Shown here: positions 53,590-62,617 of the stretch, in pieces | Layout of the letters: the number at the start of each line of letters is the position of its first letter | Numbering within the stretch: position 1 is the first letter of the stretch | Assembly (NCBI GenBank): GCA_021203045.1 | Contig: JAJQBY010000136.1 | Coordinates: forward strand, 19,660-83,659 | Length of the DNA stretch: 64,000 bases | Origin: Oscillospiraceae bacterium | Lineage (GTDB): Bacteria > Bacillota > Clostridia > Oscillospirales > Oscillospiraceae | Direction of reading: 5' to 3' | Program-made: the position numbers and the translations under genes | The notes under the pieces: model-generated | Told to the model about the DNA's origin: nothing | The model's database searches: none | The model's input: the letters and a program-made list of their open reading frames with translations, nothing else

Positions 53590-53786
53590 AGCTTATATTT
53601 TAGTAGTCGTAGTAGAGGCGGTTGATTCTGTTGAAAACCGGCCGCGGGCGTTGAAGTGAGGGAATTTTTGATGTTCAAAAGCATGTTTAAAATTTTGAAG
53701 TTTTTCAACAGCTTTCAAAATGGAGGATGATTTCCACATTTTTCAACAGAAGACATTTCCACGATCCACAGCGAAATGTGGAAAAA
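53590..53786. other. oriC: Candidate oriC in the dnaA-dnaN spacer
   Basis: Degenerate DnaA boxes cluster here. TTTTCAACA occurs at 53702 and 53740 and inverted at 53629; ATTTCCACA is at 53730, CGATCCACA at 53762, and TGTGGAAAA (8/9 to consensus) at 53777. An AT-rich tract (53661-53720) could unwind. TAG triplets (TAGTAGTCGTAGTAG at 53601-53615) next to a GC-rich patch resemble a DnaA-trio. No such cluster exists upstream of dnaA. The location matches the unwinding half of the bipartite Bacillus origin. Confidence 0.65.
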
Positions 53787-55097
53787 TCATTGGCCCCGGG
53801 AATTCAGATTTGCGGTTATCTCCCGCACGGCGGCGGCGGTGTTCGCATCGGATTTTATCAGCTCCTCTACCTTGCGGATGGAGGAAAGCACAGTGGAATG
53901 GTTCCGGTGGTCGAACAGCTCGCCTATGTCCACCAGGGAGAGGTTTGTCAGACTGCGGATAAGATACATAGCCACCTGACGGGCCATGGCAGTGTTTTTA
54001 GACCGGCGCTGGCCCCGGATATCGGATTCGTCGATGCCGAAAAACCGGGCAGTCTCTGCTATGATGGCGTCCGGCGTGGGAATGTAAAGGCCGGTATGTA
54101 TCACGTCCTTGATCGCCCGCTTTACGCTGGTTATGCTGATGGAATCGTCCATGATGTCCCGATAGGCGGTCAGCCGGTGAACAACTCCTTCGATCTGACG
54201 GATGTTGTTGGTAAGATTTTCTGCGATATAATCCACTACCTCATCCGACAGCACGAGTCCCAGGCCCTGGCCCTTATTGCGGATGATGGCCATGCGGGTC
54301 TCCAGATCCGGCGGCTGGATATCCGCCATCAGACCGCCCTCGAAGCGGGTGCGGAGACGGTCTTCCAGTTTGACCATTTCCATCGGCGGACGGTCGGAGG
54401 TAATCACAATCTGGTGGCCGGCCTCATAGATATTGTTGAAGGTGTGGAAAAATTCCTCCTGCACGGCGATCTTGCCGGCGATAAACTGGATATCGTCCAC
54501 CAGAAACAGGTCCACATTGCGGTAGCGCTGGCGGAATTGCTCCTGTGTCGCCTCCCGGAGGGATGTTATCATCTGATTTGTGAATTCGTCACCCTTGACG
54601 TAGCCAATCTTCACGGAGGGGTTCCGTTCCCGTATGGCCTGGCCGATGGCCAGCAGCAGATGGGTCTTTCCCAGACCGGAATTTCCGTAGATAAAAAGGG
54701 GATTGTATACCGTTCCCGGATTTTCCGAAACGGCGATGGCCGCGGCATGGGCGAATTTGTTCGACTGGCCCACGATGAAGCGGTCGAAGGTATAGGCGGC
54801 GGCCTCCGGGAGATTATCCTCCGGCCCTTCCCGGCGGTATTCGTCCAGTTCGTCTCCTACCAGGACTAGGATATCGAACTCGCAGGCGAAAAGATCTGCC
54901 AGAGCATCCCGGATGGTCTGGCCAAATCTCTGAAGAATGATATTTCTCTTAAAATCGGAGGAGGTCTGTAAAACGAGCCTCTTTTCTCCCAGCTCGACAG
55001 GCTGGCAGTCGGAAAACCAGGTATTGATAGCAGTGGGAGTAAGCTGACTGGATAGCTTATCCATAATGCTCTGCCAAATATCTTCTAAGGAATTCAT
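53787..55097 (-). CDS. dnaA: Chromosomal replication initiator DnaA
   Basis: AAA+ initiator that binds DnaA boxes and melts the origin. Domain I is residues ~1-80 and domain II is short. Domain III has Walker A GNSGLGKTHLL and Walker B LFLVDDIQF. Domain IV binds boxes through FDHRNHSTVLSSIRKVE. The 436-aa length is slightly short because of the small linker. GGGAGGAC precedes the ATG. It has a consensus promoter just upstream and diverges from mfd, where many Firmicutes have rpmH. Confidence 0.98.
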   Translation of the reverse strand: MNSLEDIWQSIMDKLSSQLTPTAINTWFSDCQPVELGEKRLVLQTSSDFKRNIILQRFGQTIRDALADLFACEFDILVLVGDELDEYRREGPEDNLPEAAAYTFDRFIVGQSNKFAHAAAIAVSENPGTVYNPLFIYGNSGLGKTHLLLAIGQAIRERNPSVKIGYVKGDEFTNQMITSLREATQEQFRQRYRNVDLFLVDDIQFIAGKIAVQEEFFHTFNNIYEAGHQIVITSDRPPMEMVKLEDRLRTRFEGGLMADIQPPDLETRMAIIRNKGQGLGLVLSDEVVDYIAENLTNNIRQIEGVVHRLTAYRDIMDDSISITSVKRAIKDVIHTGLYIPTPDAIIAETARFFGIDESDIRGQRRSKNTAMARQVAMYLIRSLTNLSLVDIGELFDHRNHSTVLSSIRKVEELIKSDANTAAAVREITANLNSRGQ

Positions 55098-55326
55098 ACG
55101 TCCTCCCGCTTTTGCTCTTTTGATCCATTTAACAATCTATTATACCATTTTCCGGACCCAAATACAATATTTAAATAACAGAACAAAGAATGATTTGCTT
55201 TATAATGGTGAAAAAGACAAAGAAAATGGCGACAAAGGATGAAGGCTGCCGCTGCCGGGAAAAAAGGCTTGCACACCGGAGGGACGATGGATTACAATAA
55301 AAGGGAATCCAACTGAGGTAATATAT
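55098..55326. other. Divergent dnaA-mfd spacer
   Basis: 229 bp holding the dnaA promoter and, toward mfd, a lone TATAAT at 55201 without a convincing -35. No DnaA-box cluster was seen, unlike many Firmicutes where boxes lie upstream of dnaA. Confidence 0.5.
55139..55167 (-). promoter_or_regulatory. Promoter for the dnaA operon
   Basis: On the minus strand TTGTAT (55162-55167), a 17-bp spacer and TATAAT (55139-55144), about 40 bp upstream of the dnaA start. Confidence 0.75.
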
Positions 55327-58300
55327 GTGAAAATCCTATCAGAATCAATACTGGAAAACAAAAATCTCGCCCCCCTCCCGGACGCCATCGAGGGGGGACG
55401 TCTGCCTGCCCTGATATCCGGGCTTGGACCGGTGCATCGGGCCAATCTGGGAGCGGCGCTGGCGGAAAAAACAAAACGGCCCCTTTGGGTGATCTCTCCG
55501 GACGATACGGCGGCGGAGGCTATGGCCGGAGATCTGGCCGGATTTCTGGGGACGACAGCGTCCGTCCTGGTGGGCAGGGATTTTTCTTTTTACGACATGG
55601 AAAGCGTGTCCCGTCAGGGAGAGCAGCGCCGGCTGAAGGTGCTGGACGCCCTGGCGGAGGGGGACGAAGCTCCCGTGGTATGCACTGTAGCGGCGCTGCT
55701 GCAAAGAACTATGACGCCTGCCGCTCTGCGCCGGGCATGTTTGTCTGTAAAGACAGGGGACAGTCTCCCCATGGAGGATGGGATAGATCATCTTCTCCGT
55801 CTGGGCTACCGTCCGGCGGAGCAGGTGGAGGGCCCCGGACAGTTTGCCCGCCGGGGCGGGATACTGGACGTATGGCCGGGCGGCGCCGCATCACCTGCCC
55901 GAATAGAATTCTGGGGTGATGATATCGACAGCATTCACTCCTTTGACCCGGACAGCCAGCGGCGCACGGAGGAAATAAAAAGCCTCCGGCTCATTCCCGC
56001 AGCGGAGACCCTGCCTTCCCTGGCGGAGGGCGGGCCGTCGGCGCTGGCGGAAAAGCTGGGAGACATAGAAAAGCGGCTGAACCGCAACGCCGTGAGGTTC
56101 GATGTGGAAAAGCTCCGCCGGAGCCTGCGGGCAGACGGGGAGGCCCTGGAAAATAACAGGAGCCTTGCCGCAGCGGATAAATATATGGAGCTTATTTATC
56201 CCGCCTTTGCCATCGCAGTGGATTATATCCCGGCGGATGCGCTCGTCCTTATAGATCAGCCCGGAAAATGCGCCCAGCAGGCCAGAAGCTATCTGAAACA
56301 GGGGGAGGAGAATCTGCGCCTGCTGATAGAGGGCGGTGTTCTTCCCGGAAGACTGGGGCGGTTTTATATGTCCTGGGAGGAGGCGCTGTCCCGGCTTGAG
56401 GATTATCCTGTAGTGATGGCGGATGCCTTCACCGTAGGAAGCTATCCCCTGCCGCCCAAAACGATCATGGCCGTTTCCGCAAAGCAGCTCCCCTCCTATG
56501 CAGGAAGCGGCCAGACGGCCGCCGCAGACGTGCGCCACTGGCTGGGAGAGGGGTACCGCTGCGTCGTGCTGGCAGGCGACAGCCGCCGGGCCCAGGCTAT
56601 GGAGGAGCTTCTCCGCCAGGAGGAGGCGGGCCGGATATACCGGGACAGCGAGCTATCCGCTCTCCCGGAGCCGGGCTGCTGTGCCGTGGCCGTGGGGAGC
56701 CTGTCCTCCGGGATTGAATACCCACAGATAAAGCTGGCGATCCTGGCGGATACCCAGATCATGAAGACCGGCCTGCGCAAAAGCACAACCAAGAGAAAAC
56801 GTGCTCTTCCCGCCGGGGCCAGACTGGGCTCCTATGAGGACCTGACGGTGGGAGACCTGGTGGTGCATGAAAATTACGGCATCGGCCGGTTTGCCGGTAT
56901 CGTGAAGATGCGCACGGACGGGGTGGAAAAGGACTATGTGAAGATCTGCTATGCCGGAACGGACAGCATTTATGTTCCCGCCACCCAGCTGGATATGGTG
57001 ACGAAATATATCGGCGGAGGAGAGGACGCGCCGGTCAAGCTGTCCCGTCTGGGAGGGGGAGACTGGAACCGGGCCAGAAGAAAGGCCAAGGCCGCCGCCA
57101 AGGAGATGGCGGGCGAGCTTATCGCGCTGTATGCCGCCCGGCAACGGACGCCCGGCCACGCCTTCGGCCCGGATACGCCCTGGCAGAGGGAGTTTGAGGA
57201 CGCCTTTGAATACACGGAGACAGGCGATCAGCTCCGCTGCGCGGAGGAGGTCAAGGGGGATATGGAAAAGCCCGTCCCCATGGACCGGCTCCTGTGCGGG
57301 GACGTGGGCTACGGAAAAACGGAGGTGGCTCTCCGGGCTGTGATGAAATGCGTTCTGGACGGCTATCAGGCGGCCATATTGGTGCCTACCACCGTATTGG
57401 CCCAGCAGCATTATCAGACGGCGGTCAGCCGGTTTTTCGGCTTTTCCGTGAAGATTGGCGTATTGTCCCGCTTCACCACGGCCGCCCAGCTCAAGCAGAC
57501 CCTGCGGGAGATGGAGAGCGGTGCCTGCGATATCGTGATTGGCACCCACAGACTTTTGCAGAAGGATGTGAAATTCAAGAAGCTGGGGCTTCTGGTGGTG
57601 GATGAGGAGCAGCGCTTTGGCGTCAGCCATAAAGAGCACATCAAGGAGATGGCAAAGCAGGTGGATGTGCTGACGCTGTCCGCTACGCCTATACCCCGGA
57701 CGCTGAACATGGCGCTGTCCGGTCTGCGGGATATGTCCACCCTGGAGGAGCCGCCCCACGACCGGCTGCCCGTCCAGACCTATGTGATGGAGCACGACTG
57801 GGGCGTTTTGTGCGACGCCATCCGCCGGGAGCTGGCCAGGGGCGGACAGGTATATTATCTGCATAACCGGGTGGACAGCATCACCCGCACCGCCGCGAAA
57901 ATATTGGAGCTGCTGCCGGATATAACCATAGACGTGGCCCACGGCCGCATGGATGAGGCGGAGCTATCCGCCGCCATGGACAAGGTCATCCAGGGACAGA
58001 CCCAAGTGCTGGTGTGCACCACCATCATCGAGACGGGCATCGATATTCCAAATGTGAATACCCTCATTATCGAGGATGCGGATAAAATGGGCCTTGCCCA
58101 GCTCCACCAGATACGAGGGCGGGTGGGCCGTTCCGCCAGGAGAGCCAGCGCCTATCTGACCTATCGGAAGGACAAGGTACTGACAGAGGTGGCGGAAAAA
58201 CGGCTGGAGGCCATCCGGGAATTTGCGGAATTCAACTCCGGCTTCCGCATCGCCATGCGGGATCTGGAGATTCGGGGAGCGGGAAACGTCCTGGGCGCGG

Positions 58301-58845
58301 AGCAGTCCGGTCATATGATCGACGTGGGCTATGATATGTATCTGAAGCTGCTGGAGGAGGCGGTGCTGGAGGAAAAGGGAGAGCCCGTCCCCACCCGGAC
58401 GGACTGCGCCGCAGATCTGGCCGTGAATGCCAATATCCCGGATACCTACATAAAAAGCGCTGCTCAGCGGGTGGATATATACCGGCGTATCGCCCTGATA
58501 CGCTCGGAAGCGGAGGCGGACGACATCACAGACGAGCTGTGCGACCGCTTCGGCGACCCGCCTCCGGCGGTGAATACCCTGATACAGGTGGCTCTCCTTC
58601 GGGGAGAGGCATCGTCCGCCGGTATATCGGATATCTCCCAGAAGGGAGGCGTGGTGCGCTTCGATTTTGCCCTGTTCGATTTTGAGCGTATCAGCGCCCT
58701 TTACAGCCGGCCGGAGTGGAAGGGCCGTATCAAGGTGGAGGCGGGGTCGAAGCCTGCCGTCAGCCTGAAATTGAAGTCCGGCCGCCGCATCCTGGAGGAG
58801 GCCAGAGCCTTTGTGGGAGAATATAAAAGCGCAAAGGAAGAATAA
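55327..58845 (+). CDS. mfd: Transcription-repair coupling factor Mfd
   Basis: DNA translocase that removes stalled RNA polymerase and recruits UvrAB. The UvrB-like N-terminal module includes GPGQFARRGGILDVWP. The RNA-polymerase-interacting domain starts DLVVHENYGIGRFAGIVKM. The RecG-like motor has Walker A GDVGYGKTEVALRA, DEEQ box VVDEEQRFGV, and SATPIPRTLNMALSGLRD. The C-terminal TRCF domain follows (~1010-1172). The 1172-aa length is typical. The GTG start at 55327 follows TGAGGT. The PrsA-like gene follows after a spacer with its own TATAAT at 58883. Confidence 0.97.
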   Translation: MKILSESILENKNLAPLPDAIEGGRLPALISGLGPVHRANLGAALAEKTKRPLWVISPDDTAAEAMAGDLAGFLGTTASVLVGRDFSFYDMESVSRQGEQRRLKVLDALAEGDEAPVVCTVAALLQRTMTPAALRRACLSVKTGDSLPMEDGIDHLLRLGYRPAEQVEGPGQFARRGGILDVWPGGAASPARIEFWGDDIDSIHSFDPDSQRRTEEIKSLRLIPAAETLPSLAEGGPSALAEKLGDIEKRLNRNAVRFDVEKLRRSLRADGEALENNRSLAAADKYMELIYPAFAIAVDYIPADALVLIDQPGKCAQQARSYLKQGEENLRLLIEGGVLPGRLGRFYMSWEEALSRLEDYPVVMADAFTVGSYPLPPKTIMAVSAKQLPSYAGSGQTAAADVRHWLGEGYRCVVLAGDSRRAQAMEELLRQEEAGRIYRDSELSALPEPGCCAVAVGSLSSGIEYPQIKLAILADTQIMKTGLRKSTTKRKRALPAGARLGSYEDLTVGDLVVHENYGIGRFAGIVKMRTDGVEKDYVKICYAGTDSIYVPATQLDMVTKYIGGGEDAPVKLSRLGGGDWNRARRKAKAAAKEMAGELIALYAARQRTPGHAFGPDTPWQREFEDAFEYTETGDQLRCAEEVKGDMEKPVPMDRLLCGDVGYGKTEVALRAVMKCVLDGYQAAILVPTTVLAQQHYQTAVSRFFGFSVKIGVLSRFTTAAQLKQTLREMESGACDIVIGTHRLLQKDVKFKKLGLLVVDEEQRFGVSHKEHIKEMAKQVDVLTLSATPIPRTLNMALSGLRDMSTLEEPPHDRLPVQTYVMEHDWGVLCDAIRRELARGGQVYYLHNRVDSITRTAAKILELLPDITIDVAHGRMDEAELSAAMDKVIQGQTQVLVCTTIIETGIDIPNVNTLIIEDADKMGLAQLHQIRGRVGRSARRASAYLTYRKDKVLTEVAEKRLEAIREFAEFNSGFRIAMRDLEIRGAGNVLGAEQSGHMIDVGYDMYLKLLEEAVLEEKGEPVPTRTDCAADLAVNANIPDTYIKSAAQRVDIYRRIALIRSEAEADDITDELCDRFGDPPPAVNTLIQVALLRGEASSAGISDISQKGGVVRFDFALFDFERISALYSRPEWKGRIKVEAGSKPAVSLKLKSGRRILEEARAFVGEYKSAKEE

Positions 58846-58962
58846 TTCACAATTTATCAATATACGGGGAAAATAAAAGTATTATAATATAGCCAATTTG
58901 CGGAGGAAGCGGAGCCGGGTCATACCTGCCCGCAGAGACCCACGATAAGGAGAAGAAACAAA

Positions 58963-60276
58963 ATGAGACGCAACAAGAAACTGATCGCCGTCCTGGCGGC
59001 GGCCCTGGCGTTGGTAATGGCCCTGTCCGGATGCAGCTCCACCACGGTGGAGGCCTATACCGTCACGGGGGATACCACGGAGACAGCCGCAGAGAGCCTG
59101 GATTTTGAGGCGGCATACAACTACTACGATCCCGACACCGTCATTTTCTATGTGGACGGCACCGGCGTCACCTGGCAGGAGCTGTTCTATGAGATCATGT
59201 ATTACACTGCCTATATAGAATATCAGGAGGGCACGGAGATCACCAGCTGGTCCGACGTCTGCTCCCTGTTCACGGATTCTGACGGCAACTACTATACCTA
59301 TGGGGCGGTGGTGCTGCAAAACGCCATCACGGTCCTGGAGCAGTATCACATCGTCTATGACCATCTGGCGGACGCAGGGGTCACCCTGGGCAAGGACGCC
59401 CTGGACAGCATCGAGGCCCTCCGGGAGCAGGTCATCGAGGAGAACTTCGATGGAGACGAGGACGCCTTCTATGAATATCTGGACAGCATGTACTGCACCG
59501 AGGAGCTGTGGAACTGGTTCAATGAGGTAGACGCCATGTATGCCTATGACGGCTTCGATACTCTGTACGGCGAGTTTGGCAGCGACCTGTCCGACGAGGA
59601 CGTGATGGCCTATGCCGCCGGGGATGAGGACGGCACCTGGACCCAGTATGTTCAGATAAAGCAGATATACATCTATACCGAAACCGAGGAGGAGGCCGAA
59701 GAAACGGAGGACGCCGAGGATACGGAGGAAACTGCTGAGGACGCAGCGGAGACCGAGGCCACGGAGGAAGCCTCCGATGCTACAGAGGAAGCGGCCTCCG
59801 AGGAAAGCGGAGCAGTGGATGCCATCCTGGCTGCCCTGGACGCGGCGGAGGATGTGGATGCAACCTTTGACGAACTTTACAGCCAGTATAACGAGAACGC
59901 CGATCTGGACCCCTATGAGGGCGGCTGGTGCGTCTATGAGGGTGACACGGACGATGAAATCTATCAGGCGGCCCTGGAGCTGGGCGAATATGAATATACT
60001 GTGGTGTCCATCGACGGCGCCGATGTGATCGTCATGAGCGTTCCCATCGATCCGGACGCAGGCGTCTATTATGATTCCAGCACCGGCACCATGTATACCC
60101 TGCGGTATTACGCCGCCTGGCAGAACTACTCCGATCTGATCAACGGAGACGACGGATGGATTGCCAGCGCAGAGGCCGAGTGGGCCGACGGCTTTGACAG
60201 CTTCAGCCTGACCACTGTCTTTGCCGAGGCCGCCGCTGCGGAAACCGATGACACAGCGGAGGATGCCGCGGATTAA
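58963..60276 (+). CDS. PrsA/SurA-like foldase lipoprotein with acidic insert
   Basis: A 437-aa lipoprotein. The signal peptide ends in lipobox LSGC (Cys at residue 24). A SurA/PrsA-type N-terminal helical domain follows (WQELFYEIMYYTAYIEYQ to DEDVMAYAA). The parvulin-like region begins at about residue 225 (VQIKQIYIYTETEEEAEE). It is interrupted by a Glu/Thr/Ala-rich low-complexity insert at residues ~235-285, then continues to the AGVYYDSSTG region. Peptidyl-prolyl isomerase activity is therefore uncertain. It follows mfd, an arrangement seen in other Clostridia. A role in folding exported proteins is inferred. Confidence 0.8.
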   Translation: MRRNKKLIAVLAAALALVMALSGCSSTTVEAYTVTGDTTETAAESLDFEAAYNYYDPDTVIFYVDGTGVTWQELFYEIMYYTAYIEYQEGTEITSWSDVCSLFTDSDGNYYTYGAVVLQNAITVLEQYHIVYDHLADAGVTLGKDALDSIEALREQVIEENFDGDEDAFYEYLDSMYCTEELWNWFNEVDAMYAYDGFDTLYGEFGSDLSDEDVMAYAAGDEDGTWTQYVQIKQIYIYTETEEEAEETEDAEDTEETAEDAAETEATEEASDATEEAASEESGAVDAILAALDAAEDVDATFDELYSQYNENADLDPYEGGWCVYEGDTDDEIYQAALELGEYEYTVVSIDGADVIVMSVPIDPDAGVYYDSSTGTMYTLRYYAAWQNYSDLINGDDGWIASAEAEWADGFDSFSLTTVFAEAAAAETDDTAEDAAD

Positions 60277-60307
60277 GGCAGAACGACCAAAAAATACAAG
60301 TAAACCG

Positions 60308-60339
60308 AGCCGCACTGGGATAGTCCCGGTGCGGCTTTA
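60308..60339. terminator. Hairpin between the PrsA-like and gerAB genes
   Basis: Stem AGCCGCACtGGGA/TCCCgGTGCGGCT with a 3-base loop lies between two convergent genes. The T-run is weak (CTTTAGTGTTT) and overlaps the gerAB stop. Confidence 0.65.
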
Positions 60340-61476
60340 GTGTTTGGAGATATCCCTGTGCCCTCGCCGTTTAGGGATGGTGACGAGCCACAGAAAGGGC
60401 AGGCCGCCATAGATCAGGCAGTTGCTGATGACAGGGACGAGCCGGTCCGACCAGAGAAGAAGATCATAGGCGGAGGGAGCCGCCAGATGGCTGCACAGCA
60501 GAGCCGCCGCCCCCTCTGCCAGAAAAAGCCACCGTCCCCGGCGCATGCTGAATATAGGCCGCCCCTCCGCCGGAGCGAGGTGAAACACAGGAGTCAATGC
60601 CTCATAAGCGCAGCGAAGCAGCAGAAGGCATAAAATAAAATCCGTGAACACCCACAGGGCGATGACCACCGCCTCAATACGCTGGGCCAGACCCAGGATG
60701 GATATGTCCCGTATCATGACGAAAAAGGGATAGCTGAGCTGCCCTGTCAGCCAGGAGCCGAAGGTGGCCGTAACTACCGCGCACAATAGGCCGGCTATGG
60801 CAAGATACAACGCAAGGCGGGGCAGGGCCCATTTTATGGGCCTGTCCGTTTTTTCCACATAGCCGGAAAGAAAGGTGAAGCAGGCGGCCACGCCGCCCAC
60901 CGTGACCATGGGCCAGGCTCCCATAAGAACGGAAATGCCGTTCGTCCCCGTCAGAGGGAGAAGGTTATCAAGGGAGGCGTTCGGCAGAGAGAACAGAAGG
61001 ACCGTGGCCAGCACCCCCAAAAGGACGGCCTGCAAAATAACAGCGGTGCGTCCGGCCGCCCGCAGGGTCCCCAGGGAGGTCAGAACGCAAACGATCAGCA
61101 GGACGATCACGAACGGCCATACCCCGCTGCTGGGATAGACTGTGGCCACCAGTCGTTCGGCCCCGCTGCGGAGGATGAACCCGGCGTAAAACAAAAACCA
61201 GGCGGCAAAGATCAGCAACACTGCCCGTCCCCATACCGGACCCAGCCATCGCATAAGCAGACCTGCCATGCCCTCGCCCGGCCGCATATGGCGGCTGTAG
61301 GCTCCCATCAGCGCTGCCAGAGCCCATAATACGAGAAAGGCGGGAATGACGCTCAGAAACGCACCCCGTCCTGCCGCCTGGGCGGACAGCCGGGGCTCCA
61401 GCCGCATAAGGGGAGACAGCAGCGCCGTGGATATTACCGCGGCGAACTGTCTTCTTGTCATGGTACTGCCGTTCAT
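60337..61476 (-). CDS. gerAB: GerAB-family spore germination permease
   Basis: A 379-aa membrane protein of the APC superfamily with about ten helices, the germinant-binding B subunit of a GerA-type receptor. The start MNGSTMTRRQFAAVISTALLS is typical. Ends are basic (KRRGHRDISKH). The ATG at 61476 follows GGGAGG; the tracked ORF adds 16 residues. The gene order is A-C-B, with B last. Germinant identity cannot be inferred. Confidence 0.87.
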   Translation of the reverse strand: MNGSTMTRRQFAAVISTALLSPLMRLEPRLSAQAAGRGAFLSVIPAFLVLWALAALMGAYSRHMRPGEGMAGLLMRWLGPVWGRAVLLIFAAWFLFYAGFILRSGAERLVATVYPSSGVWPFVIVLLIVCVLTSLGTLRAAGRTAVILQAVLLGVLATVLLFSLPNASLDNLLPLTGTNGISVLMGAWPMVTVGGVAACFTFLSGYVEKTDRPIKWALPRLALYLAIAGLLCAVVTATFGSWLTGQLSYPFFVMIRDISILGLAQRIEAVVIALWVFTDFILCLLLLRCAYEALTPVFHLAPAEGRPIFSMRRGRWLFLAEGAAALLCSHLAAPSAYDLLLWSDRLVPVISNCLIYGGLPFLWLVTIPKRRGHRDISKH

Positions 61477-61507
61477 AGAGAACCTCCCGATCAAACTCTG
61501 TTTTTGT

Positions 61508-62617
61508 TTACTGGGCCAGGTCATAGCTTCTGTCCACCTCGCCGTCTATCTCGATGGTAACGGAGAGAGCCGGAAAAATATCCTCCCAGCTATCCGGCGT
61601 AATCCCCCCGGGGGACTCTCTGCCTGCGGCGCTTCTCAGCCCGAGAAAATCACAGCCCAGAGACTGAGCCCTGGCTATGACAGCGGAGAGCCATTGCCCG
61701 GCGGCTTCTCCCAGAGCCTGATCCAGCCTGTCCGGGTCAGTCTCGCCGCCGTCCTCCTGTTCTAGTATCCCGGCCTGCAGGGAGCCCTGAATTGTAAGCC
61801 CCTCCAGGTCTCCGGCCTCTCCCCATTGCCCGTGAACGTCGACGCTGCCGCCGACCAGCTCCAGGGTGTTTCTCTCCACCGTCACCCGGGTTCCGGCGAT
61901 GCTGCCGGCGAGAAGATCGGCCCCCAGCGATTCCTCCTGAGAGAGATAGCCAACCAGAGCCTCGCCCCGGAAGACTGCGTAGCCCGCAGGGAGCAGCGCG
62001 GTGCCCGGCGTATCATCGGTATATACCGTACCCTGAGAGGAGGCGGCCTCGATGGCAAGGCAGAGCGCGCAGCCCTCCTCCGCCAAGGAGGCGGCGATCT
62101 CCCGTATGGAATAGATATGCCGGCGGTCGAGACGGATCTCCCGTTCCAGGGAGGCAAGCTGCTCCGTGACGTCCGATACGCCGCCGGAGGCAGATATGAG
62201 GGCCTGGGCCGCGCTGCCCTTGACTACAAACATGGCGGTGCCCATCCGCATATCGGGACTGCGCGCCACCCAGCGGAGGATCGTCTCCAGATCTGTTTCC
62301 GCCGCCTCCTGCCCCAGCAGGATATACTGCACATGGGCGTAATACAGCTCGTCCCTGGGGGAATATTTCTGGAGACGCTGAATGGCCGTCTCTATACTGG
62401 AGGCGGTGGTGCGCAGCACCAGCGGCGGGTCCTCGTCCGGATCGATACCGGAGGAAACGCTCAGCTCCACGCCGCCTCCGGCGGTGTCGATGCCCAGGGT
62501 CTGGATGGGGAGCAGACGCTCCAGATCCTGGCGCCCGGCAAACAGGCTCTCCCCGCTGCATCCGGTCAGGCACAGCAGGATATACATATATATTATTACT
62601 GTGAGAAATCTTTTCAT
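61508..62617 (-). CDS. gerAC: Ger(x)C-family spore germination lipoprotein
   Basis: A 369-aa lipoprotein C subunit of a GerA-type germinant receptor. The signal peptide ends in lipobox LTGC (Cys at about residue 20). The body shows LLPIQTLGIDTAGGGVELSV and YYAHVQYILLGQEAAE, typical of Ger(x)C domain 1. Domain 3 forms the C-terminus. The start overlaps the gerAA stop by 4 bp, so the two are coupled. Confidence 0.88.
   Translation of the reverse strand: MKRFLTVIIYMYILLCLTGCSGESLFAGRQDLERLLPIQTLGIDTAGGGVELSVSSGIDPDEDPPLVLRTTASSIETAIQRLQKYSPRDELYYAHVQYILLGQEAAETDLETILRWVARSPDMRMGTAMFVVKGSAAQALISASGGVSDVTEQLASLEREIRLDRRHIYSIREIAASLAEEGCALCLAIEAASSQGTVYTDDTPGTALLPAGYAVFRGEALVGYLSQEESLGADLLAGSIAGTRVTVERNTLELVGGSVDVHGQWGEAGDLEGLTIQGSLQAGILEQEDGGETDPDRLDQALGEAAGQWLSAVIARAQSLGCDFLGLRSAAGRESPGGITPDSWEDIFPALSVTIEIDGEVDRSYDLAQ

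Noticed and set aside
55098-55326. DnaA-box cluster upstream of dnaA
   Set aside because: No sequence close to TTATCCACA was found here; the candidate boxes are all in the dnaA-dnaN spacer.
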